From positions 45,707 through 109,706 of the forward strand of contig CAMWVQ010000003.1 of NCBI GenBank assembly GCA_947177635.1: 64,000 nucleotides of DNA, in the 5' to 3' direction. Positions 34,353-41,193 of the stretch are shown here, in pieces. Below the pieces are notes generated by a model. It was not told the DNA's origin, ran no database searches, and saw nothing but the letters and a program-made list of their open reading frames with translations. This DNA comes from an uncultured Porphyromonadaceae bacterium (lineage in GTDB: Bacteria > Bacteroidota > Bacteroidia > Bacteroidales > Muribaculaceae). The number at the start of each line of letters is the position of its first letter. The stretch's first letter is position 1. Both the position numbers and the translations under genes were made by a program.

Positions 34353-36317
34353 ATGGCAAGAGTGAAATTTTTCTCAGAAATAGGTTGTAAGATATATGTT
34401 GACACTGAGTTGATTGGCGAAGTCCCTGCAAATCAGATTTTGGCCGTTGAATTGCAAATTGGGAGTTATCTTGTTGACATTAAAACAACAACAGAAGAAC
34501 TTCTACGTCGGTATACCCTCAATGTCGAATCAGGTCAAAGTCAGATTATTCAAAATGTAAATTATAAGGAAGAGAGTATACTGCACCATATCAAGACTTT
34601 ACAAGATGATCCTTCAATTATTTTTCATAACAATAGATGCAAAATTGAATACAACGGTAAATTTGGTTTTATAAATAGTCGTTTTGAAATTATTATAAAT
34701 CCTATATATAGTGATGCTGGTGATTTTCTTACGGATAAAATTCTTGTTAAGAAGTTTTTCTCTGATAATGAAAAAGCGACAATCATTGATGTCAACGGTA
34801 ATATTTGTTACGGAAAGTGGTTTGATTACATTGAAGAAGATGCAAATAAAGTCCTCTTACTACATAACAATAAATTTGTCGTAATAAGTAAAGCCGATTA
34901 TTCAATCATTGCAGAGTATGAAAGGATTAGAGATTATCAACCTAAAGAGTTAATTCCAGTAGGTAAAAGAATTGGGTTAGATGATATGTATGGTTATATC
35001 GACTCTGTAGGGAATGAGATCATACCTTTCATCTTCAATAAAGCGTATAATTTTGATGAATCCGGATTCGCACGTGTTGAGAGGCATGGTATAGGGCGCG
35101 TTGTTGATAAGGACGGTAACGTGTATATATGTTTAGAAGATGCTTTAAAAGATGGGAAAGAAGAAACGCGGATAGTATCACGATTCTTTGTTGACAAAAT
35201 AGAATCGGTAGACATAGAATCGGTAAAAATAGAATCGGTAGAAGAAAAGTATATTTATAAAGCAGCTAAATTACCTCCCGAGGAAGCCAAAACAAGCGAT
35301 TTTTTTGGAAGGTATTATACACCTATTAAAGAGAATAATAAATGGGCACTTCGTGATGATGATGAATTCATCCTATCAGACGAAGTTGCATTGCTGTATG
35401 TTTGTGATCGAATATTTTATTTTAATGAGGTCTACTTTGCATATAGATTAAATAATGAATGTATTATCATAAATTTTTCAGACCCAAAAAAGAATAAATC
35501 TTTCAAATATGACACAATATACCCTGTCCTCCGATGGAAACACACATTTCAGGCCCAATATGATGATTGGGAACTTACAAGCATAATAGTAAGTCATAAA
35601 GGAAAGTATGGATTGATTGATTCGAATGGTAACGAACTCTTACCAATAATATATGATAGAATCGAGACAACAGATGCAACAGAAGCTGTTGAGAAATTTG
35701 TATCTGGCACAATTGGTATTATTTGGAAGGATGACAAGTGCAGCCTTGTCAATCTAATAAATGGTGTATTATTCGATGATATTATTTATGATGACATAAC
35801 GTTCAATCCATGGGAAGATGTTGATATTTTGATAGATTCGATATTTATTGTAAAAAAAGATAAGAAATACGGTTGTAGAGATGCTGATTTCAAAGAGATT
35901 CTGCCTGCTATATATGATAGAATGGACTTTAAATTGGATTATTTCTATGATGGATATATTTACAAAATAATATTGTCTATAGGGACAAAAAAAGGCGTTT
36001 ATGAATTCTGTAAAAACTATAATCTGTATAATCCAGGCCCCATAACTACTTACAGGTTTAGCACTGAGGTTAAATATGATGAATGTGTATTTTTAGATAA
36101 TAAAAACTCAGTTGCTGCTGATGGAAGGTTATCTTATGTAGGTGTCCGTAAAAATAACAAATGGGGAATTTTAGATGCCACATATAGTTGGGCTACAAAT
36201 GAAGAAGACCTTGAATTTAAGTATGATTCATTAGAAGCTCTAATTGCAGATGCAAATCAGGAGTTTAGACGGCGAATTAGAGGGCGAAATGAAAAGTATT
36301 ATGATGATGGAATATAG
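34353..36317 (+). CDS. PEGA-like and WG-repeat protein of the island
   Basis: A 654-residue protein without signal peptide or membrane span. Residues about 5-70 resemble a PEGA-type beta domain (SEIGCKIYVDTELIGEVP...LEVGSY-like core, here LQIGSYLVDIKT). Degenerate WG repeats follow: GKFGFINS (about 102), DMYGYIDSVGNEIIPFIF (211), GKYGLIDSNGNELLPIIYDRI (417), KKYGCRDADFKEILPAIYDRM (504) and NKWGILDATYSW (602). An IESV motif repeats three times near 284-297. ATG 34353 follows a good promoter; the frame from 34251 precedes it. Codon use is AT-rich, unlike the neighbours. WG repeats make scaffold or recognition surfaces; the role here is unknown, and a sensor for the adjacent nuclease-like protein is inference. 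Confidence 0.75.
   Translation: MARVKFFSEIGCKIYVDTELIGEVPANQILAVELQIGSYLVDIKTTTEELLRRYTLNVESGQSQIIQNVNYKEESILHHIKTLQDDPSIIFHNNRCKIEYNGKFGFINSRFEIIINPIYSDAGDFLTDKILVKKFFSDNEKATIIDVNGNICYGKWFDYIEEDANKVLLLHNNKFVVISKADYSIIAEYERIRDYQPKELIPVGKRIGLDDMYGYIDSVGNEIIPFIFNKAYNFDESGFARVERHGIGRVVDKDGNVYICLEDALKDGKEETRIVSRFFVDKIESVDIESVKIESVEEKYIYKAAKLPPEEAKTSDFFGRYYTPIKENNKWALRDDDEFILSDEVALLYVCDRIFYFNEVYFAYRLNNECIIINFSDPKKNKSFKYDTIYPVLRWKHTFQAQYDDWELTSIIVSHKGKYGLIDSNGNELLPIIYDRIETTDATEAVEKFVSGTIGIIWKDDKCSLVNLINGVLFDDIIYDDITFNPWEDVDILIDSIFIVKKDKKYGCRDADFKEILPAIYDRMDFKLDYFYDGYIYKIILSIGTKKGVYEFCKNYNLYNPGPITTYRFSTEVKYDECVFLDNKNSVAADGRLSYVGVRKNNKWGILDATYSWATNEEDLEFKYDSLEALIADANQEFRRRIRGRNEKYYDDGI
35199..35243 (+). 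repeat. In-frame 15-bp tandem repeat within the WG-repeat gene
   Basis: ATAGAATCGGTA recurs with period 15 at 35199, 35214 and 35229, encoding three copies of IESV plus one variable residue. The frame is kept whatever the copy number. Confidence 0.9.
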
Positions 36318-36574
36318 ATGTATTATTGAAGACGTAATCTGTTTAATAACATAACGCTTTGTGTGGAATCAATACGATATCAATTTATTAAAAGGAAATT
36401 TATGCAAAATATAATTCATTTGAGAAAATTGTATGAAGCTAAGGCAATTAAATATCAGTAAGAGAATAGATGTCTATGTGTAGGTTAAGAGTTTAATCAA
36501 ATTTTGCTGTTCAAAATATTATCTAAGTGAGTGTTAGATTTTAATTATAGTTTTCATGTGATATTATGCTAGAT
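36318..36574 (+). other. AT-rich gap inside the island
   Basis: No established gene. A 19-codon frame at 36402-36461 starts after AAAGGAAATTT but has no recognisable features and is probably chance or a remnant. Confidence 0.35.
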
Positions 36575-36733
36575 ATGAACAGATGGAGCACATATAACCA
36601 AAGTGAGAATGCAATAAATAATGTTGACAGACGGAGAATGTCTGACGCTGGAATGTCTATTGTTTGTTGGCAAATAGTCCTGCCATTGTTTTTTATAATA
36701 GGTATATGGAGTACGTTTAAGACAAAACGATGA
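36575..36733 (+). CDS. Possible 52-residue single-span membrane peptide
   Basis: A frame from ATG 36575 to TGA 36731-36733 encodes MNRWSTYNQSENAINNVDRR followed by a short linker. A hydrophobic stretch (about residues 29-45, IVCWQIVLPLFFIIGIW) comes next, and the peptide ends in a basic tail (FKTKR). Polar N-terminus, one membrane span and a positive C-terminus are what a real small membrane protein would show. It lies 37 bases before the DUF6602-type gene in the same direction. Too short for routine gene calling, so it needs expression or conservation evidence. Confidence 0.42.
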   Translation: MNRWSTYNQSENAINNVDRRRMSDAGMSIVCWQIVLPLFFIIGIWSTFKTKR

Positions 36734-36770
36734 TATTAATGGATGTTATGTTAGTATTGACTGGAATTGT

Positions 36771-37616
36771 ATGGGAATTGAAAGCGTCAGTCATCTAAAT
36801 GACTTTTTCAGATTAAAGGTAAAAGAACTGAATGCTCAGTTTGAGCAGGCAAAGGCATTGATAGTCAATCATAATCTGTCAGTGGGCCTGATTTTGGAGG
36901 AAATATTGCGTGAGTTTCTTCGTGAAGTGCTCCCCGGTAGATTTGGTATAACGCAAGGATTTATCGCAATGGGGGCTAAGCTGTCACGTCAATGCGATAT
37001 AATAATTTACAATTGTGTGGATTATGCACCGTTATATTCAGCTGGAGATATTAAGATTGTGCCGTCAGAAAGTGTTGCGGCTGTGATTGAAGTAAAATCA
37101 TCAATTGATTCCAAGAGATTTATTGAAACCATTAAAGCCTTTGATACATTAACACGTATGGGGATTCGTGATAAGTACTTATTTGTATTCTCATCCCCTC
37201 AGGCGAAATCTATAATAAGCTGGCTGTATAAATATGATTTTAAAAACAGATGCAAAATGATTTCACAATGTAATGATGACTCATACATAGTTTCGGATAG
37301 CAATCATTTAGATGTGGGTGATTTGGAGGTAATTCCTAAGGGAATAGTAAGTTTGGAAAAAGAGATGTTTTTATCTCTGTCGCATTGTCAAGACGATAAA
37401 AACGACTATTGGGGCTATGTGGAATATGAGGTGACAGATATGGCGGAAAAACGAGTTTCTTGTTTACAGCAATTCTTGACATCTCTACAAGATGCCATAA
37501 TCGAGGTTAAACACACAGAGCTATTCATCCCATATGATAATATTAAGGAGGGTGATGATATGAATGATATGCGGGATTTAAAAATTAAAAACAGCTTCCA
37601 GTTGGTGCCATTTTAA
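36771..37616 (+). CDS. DUF6602-type protein with PD-(D/E)XK-like signature
   Basis: A 281-residue cytoplasmic protein. Helix GLILEEILREFLREVLPGRF (from residue 39, with Glu43/Glu44) leads into ITQGFI. Then come Asp76 in RQCDIIIYN and Glu107-x-Lys109 in AAVIEVKSS. The order E, D about 31 residues before E-x-K is the PD-(D/E)XK nuclease-fold pattern and matches my knowledge of the DUF6602 family. A C-terminal half (about 160-281) is not recognised. AT-rich codon use matches the WG-repeat gene. A DNA- or RNA-cutting role in phage defence is inference, as DUF6602 is uncharacterised. Confidence 0.72.
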   Translation: MGIESVSHLNDFFRLKVKELNAQFEQAKALIVNHNLSVGLILEEILREFLREVLPGRFGITQGFIAMGAKLSRQCDIIIYNCVDYAPLYSAGDIKIVPSESVAAVIEVKSSIDSKRFIETIKAFDTLTRMGIRDKYLFVFSSPQAKSIISWLYKYDFKNRCKMISQCNDDSYIVSDSNHLDVGDLEVIPKGIVSLEKEMFLSLSHCQDDKNDYWGYVEYEVTDMAEKRVSCLQQFLTSLQDAIIEVKHTELFIPYDNIKEGDDMNDMRDLKIKNSFQLVPF

Positions 37617-37830
37617 GAAATTGTTTTATGTAGATGAGTGAATATTATAACATTGTCTGAATCCGGGGTAGGCTTTTCGGGTATATCAAAAATGATTCCT
37701 TCGGAATCGTAGGTGGCAATATCGGTTAAGTCCTATTATCCAATTATATTATAAATATGAATAATTTAAGTATGATTGAATTATTAGGACATCCCATAAT
37801 AAAAGACAACTCAAAAAAACTCCGTTTCAT
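37617..37830. other. AT-rich tail of the island
   Basis: No gene. It contains a GATTCC/GGAATC hairpin near 37692-37706 without a clear T-run, and then a very AT-rich stretch up to the right inverted repeat. Confidence 0.35.
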
Positions 37831-37938
37831 CCGGATGGCTTCTGTGTAATCCGTGTAATCCGTGAGACCATTCCCCAATCTTCTGTAATCCTTGTTATCT
37901 GCGGGAAATCTGCTTATCTGCGGAATCTGCGTGAGACC
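37831..37938. repeat. Right inverted-repeat arm of the island
   Basis: Inverse counterpart of 33909-34022, with blocks B (37831-37869) and A (37895-37937) in mirrored order. Its GGCTTCTG...AATC...GAGACC core also occurs in the hairpin repeat at 63708-63828. Confidence 0.9.
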
Positions 37939-38051
37939 CGTTGCCATCCATATGAGGACAAGTGGATAGCTACGTCGGAATCTGCGCTGGAAATTGAGAT
38001 GGGGATGGGGATAAATTAGGTGGGGAATGGGGCGGGTTTGGGAAATTGTTG

Positions 38052-38059
38052 TAATTTTG
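38052..38059 (+). promoter_or_regulatory. -7 box of the receiver/ATP-grasp gene
   Basis: TAATTTTG, 26 bases before the ATG at 38086. The gap 37939-38085 is otherwise plain and G-rich. Confidence 0.55.
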
Positions 38060-38085
38060 TGGAAACAAATAGAGTTCCCATTGGT

Positions 38086-41052
38086 ATGAATGAAGAGCCT
38101 TTGAGCCAGCTGTATCTGAAGGATACGGCGTTCCAGAATCTGATGCAGCGGCGCGTTTTCAATGTGCTGCTGGTGGCTTCCCCCTATGACGCGTTCATGA
38201 TGGAGGAGGATGGGCGTGTGGAGGAACAGCTCTACAACGAGTATGTGGCCCTCAACCTGTCGTCGCCTCCGCGTATCACCCGTGTGTCGCATATCAGCGA
38301 GGCACTGGCGATGATGGCACAGAAGAATTTCGACCTTGTGATAGCGATGCCGGGAATGGACATCAGCGAGACCTTCATCGGGGCCAAGGCGATAAAGCTG
38401 GTTTTCCCGTCGGTGCCGATTGTGGTGCTGACCCCTTTCTCCAAGGAGGTGTCGCGCCGTCTGGCGTCGGAGGATTTCAGCGGCATAGACTATGTGTTCT
38501 CCTGGCTGGGTAATGTCGACCTGCTGCTTGCCATAATCAAGCTGATCGAAGACCGGATGAATGCCGAGAACGATGTGCTGGATGTCGGTGTGCAGATGAT
38601 TCTGATGGTCGAGGATTCGGTAAGGTTCTACTCCTCGATTCTGCCACATCTCTACAAGTTCCTGCTCAAGCAGAGCCGCGAGTTCTCCACCGAGGCCCTC
38701 AACGAGCATGAGAAGATGCTGCGTATGCGCGGCCGCCCCAAGGTGATGCTCGCCCGCGACTATGAGGAGGCGCTGGAGCTTTACGAAAAATATTCCGACA
38801 AGATGCTCGGCATCATCACCGATGTCTCCTTCATGCGTGGCGGGGAGAAAGACCCTCACGCCGGGTTGCGGTTCGCCCACCGGGTGAGGAACAACGACCC
38901 CTATCTGCCGATAATCGTGGAGTCGACCGAGACGGCCAACGCCCCGCTGGTAAAGGAGTTCAACGGCATATTCCTCGACAAGAACTCCAAGAAGCTGCCT
39001 GTTGACCTCGGGAAGGAAATCATGTGCAACTTCGGCTTCGGCGATTTCGTGATGCGCGACCCCGACACTGGTGAGGAGATAATGCGCATCCATTCGCTCA
39101 ACGAGATGCAGAAGCGGATGTTCGAGATTCCCGACAAGACGCTGCTCTGGCACGCGTGTCGCAACGACATCTCGCGCTGGCTCTATTCGCGCGCCATGTT
39201 CCCTATCGCAGATGTCATCCGCCGCCACCGTTTCCGCAACATCGAGGAGGCACAGGAGGTGAAACAGCTGTTTTTCGACCTGATAGTCAAATACAGGAAG
39301 ATGAAGAACAGGGGAGTGGTGGCCGAATTCCGCAAAGAGCGGTTTGACTATTATTCCAATTTCGCGCGTATCGGCCAGGGGTCACTCGGAGGGAAAGGGC
39401 GCGGTCTGGCCTTCATAGACTCCATAATCAAGAAGCATCCGGAGTTTGACAATTTCGACGGGGTGTCGATTTCGATACCCCGCACCGTCGTGCTCTGCAC
39501 CGACATCTTCGATGAGTTCATGGCCGACAACGACCTCTATCCCGTCGGCCTGTCAGACCTCCCCGACGAGGAGATTCTGGCCCGTTTCCTGGCCGCGAAG
39601 CTGCCCGACCGCGTTCGCGAAGACCTGCTGGCCCTTACCGAAGTGGTCGACAAACCGTTGGCCATCAGAAGTTCCTCGCTGCTTGAGGACTCGCATTACC
39701 AGCCCTTCGCCGGTATCTATTCCACCTATATGATACCCCGAATCACTGACCGCGAGCATATGCGGAAGGTGCTGACAGACGCCATCAAAGGGGTCTATGC
39801 CTCGGTGTTCTATTCCGAGTCGAAAGCCTATATGTCGGCCACATCCAATGTCATCGACCAGGAGAAGATGGCCGTGATAATCCAGGAGGTGGCAGGCACA
39901 GACCACGACTGCTTCTATTTCCCCTCCTTCTCCGGGGTAGGACGTTCGCTCAACTATTATCCGATCAACGACGAACAGACCGAGGATGGGGTGGCGCAGG
40001 TTGCCATCGGACTCGGAAAGTATATCGTGGATGGAGGCATGGCGTTGCGATTCTCCCCGAAGCACCCCGGGAAGGTGTTGCAGACCTCCACGCTCGACCT
40101 CGCCCTGCGCGACACGCAGCGGCAACTCTATGCCCTCGACCTCAACAACATCCCGGAGGATTTCAAGGTCGATGACGGCTTCAACATCACAAAAAAGAAT
40201 GTGCAGGATTTCGCCCGCTCGGGCGACACCCTCAGATACCTTGTGTCGACATTCGACATCAACGACCAGATGCTCCGCGACTCCCATCTCGGCCTTGGCC
40301 GCAAGGTGGTGACATTCTCAAACATACTGCGCGACAACGTGTTCCCCCTCGCCGAGGCTGTTGACACGATGCTCTCGACCGGACAGGAAGCCATGCAGCG
40401 TCCCGTCGAGATAGAGTTCGCCGGGAACATCGGTCCTGACGGCAACCTGAAGGGGCGCATCTACTGGCTCCAGATACGTCCGATTATCGACCGCAAGGAG
40501 GATGTGGATGAATCGGTGCTGGCGCTTGATAACTCACAGCTGATACTGCGCAGCTCTACCGCCCTCGGCCACGGCACAAACGACTCTGTAAGCACCGTCA
40601 TGTATGTGCGTCCCGAGAACTTCTCATCATTCCGTAACCCCGAAATAGCTCAGGAAATCGCCCGCCTCAACAAGGGATTCATGGAGACAGGTGAGGGGTA
40701 TGTGCTGATAGGCCCGGGCCGGTGGGGCTCGTCAGACAATGCCCTCGGCATCCCAGTCAGATGGGCCGACATCTCGGCGGCGCGCCTGATTGTCGAGTCC
40801 TCGCTTGCCAACTACCGTGTGGAGCCGTCGCAAGGCACCCACTTCTTCCAGAACCTCACATCATTCGGTGTCGGCTATTTCACCGTCAACCCCTTCTCGG
40901 GGGATGACCTCTACGATGTCGATTACCTCAATTCCCTCCCCGCCGAATATGAGTCTGACACCCTGCGCATAGTCAGGATGCCCTCCCCTCTGGTAATCGG
41001 TATCAACGGCCGCAAAGGCATCGGAGTGGTCGCCAAGCCGGGCGTTCTGTGA
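38086..41052 (+). CDS. Receiver-domain/PEP synthase-like ATP-grasp fusion protein
   Basis: A 988-residue protein from ATG 38086 (MNEEPLSQLY). Residues about 25-155 look like a degenerate receiver domain. About 170-315 is a second one with a full acidic set: Glu176-Asp177, acceptor Asp246 (LGIITDVSF), the Ser/Thr of VEST near 280 and Lys299. From about 425 the PEP/pyruvate-binding ATP-grasp domain begins with GQGSLGGKGRGLAF and continues through LAIRSSSLLEDSHYQPFAGIYSTY and the IYWLQIRPII end motif. The phosphohistidine and PEP-binding domains of true PEP synthase are missing. It may phosphorylate or ligate an unknown target under receiver control. The fold is clear; the reaction is not known. 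Confidence 0.8.
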   Translation: MNEEPLSQLYLKDTAFQNLMQRRVFNVLLVASPYDAFMMEEDGRVEEQLYNEYVALNLSSPPRITRVSHISEALAMMAQKNFDLVIAMPGMDISETFIGAKAIKLVFPSVPIVVLTPFSKEVSRRLASEDFSGIDYVFSWLGNVDLLLAIIKLIEDRMNAENDVLDVGVQMILMVEDSVRFYSSILPHLYKFLLKQSREFSTEALNEHEKMLRMRGRPKVMLARDYEEALELYEKYSDKMLGIITDVSFMRGGEKDPHAGLRFAHRVRNNDPYLPIIVESTETANAPLVKEFNGIFLDKNSKKLPVDLGKEIMCNFGFGDFVMRDPDTGEEIMRIHSLNEMQKRMFEIPDKTLLWHACRNDISRWLYSRAMFPIADVIRRHRFRNIEEAQEVKQLFFDLIVKYRKMKNRGVVAEFRKERFDYYSNFARIGQGSLGGKGRGLAFIDSIIKKHPEFDNFDGVSISIPRTVVLCTDIFDEFMADNDLYPVGLSDLPDEEILARFLAAKLPDRVREDLLALTEVVDKPLAIRSSSLLEDSHYQPFAGIYSTYMIPRITDREHMRKVLTDAIKGVYASVFYSESKAYMSATSNVIDQEKMAVIIQEVAGTDHDCFYFPSFSGVGRSLNYYPINDEQTEDGVAQVAIGLGKYIVDGGMALRFSPKHPGKVLQTSTLDLALRDTQRQLYALDLNNIPEDFKVDDGFNITKKNVQDFARSGDTLRYLVSTFDINDQMLRDSHLGLGRKVVTFSNILRDNVFPLAEAVDTMLSTGQEAMQRPVEIEFAGNIGPDGNLKGRIYWLQIRPIIDRKEDVDESVLALDNSQLILRSSTALGHGTNDSVSTVMYVRPENFSSFRNPEIAQEIARLNKGFMETGEGYVLIGPGRWGSSDNALGIPVRWADISAARLIVESSLANYRVEPSQGTHFFQNLTSFGVGYFTVNPFSGDDLYDVDYLNSLPAEYESDTLRIVRMPSPLVIGINGRKGIGVVAKPGVL

Positions 41053-41112
41053 CCAGTTGCGGGTATGGCGAAAAATAAGTGACGGGGCGGCGGTTAAGTA
41101 GATTTATTTTCG

Positions 41113-41120
41113 TAACTTTG
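41113..41120 (+). promoter_or_regulatory. -7 box of the coiled-coil protein gene
   Basis: TAACTTTG, about 73 bases before the chosen ATG at 41194. Confidence 0.5.
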
Positions 41121-41193
41121 TCTGTTGATAGACAATGGGGCGCGACCTGACGTGGCTCTTGCCTGTCTGCTTACACTTGCAAATATAGACAGA

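Larger units (their letters stand above)
34023..37830. mobile_element. AT-rich island of about 3.8 kb between long inverted repeats
   Basis: Base composition changes sharply: by eye the interval is around one-third G+C, while both flanks are well above one-half. It is bounded by inverted arms at 33909-34022 and 37831-37938. It holds three genes in one direction (WG-repeat protein, 52-residue membrane peptide, DUF6602-type protein) and no transposase or integrase. It is best described as a horizontally acquired cargo cassette of unknown mobility mechanism. Confidence 0.65.

Noticed and set aside
36402..36461. 19-codon frame in the island
   Set aside because: Has a plausible upstream purine stretch but no recognisable feature and is too short to support as a gene.
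37744..39228. 494-residue - strand frame opposite the receiver/ATP-grasp gene
   Set aside because: It crosses the right repeat arm and is antisense to a gene with strong domain motifs.
38086..41052. Call as a true phosphoenolpyruvate synthase
   Set aside because: The phosphohistidine and PEP-binding domains were not found, so only the ATP-grasp part supports that name.
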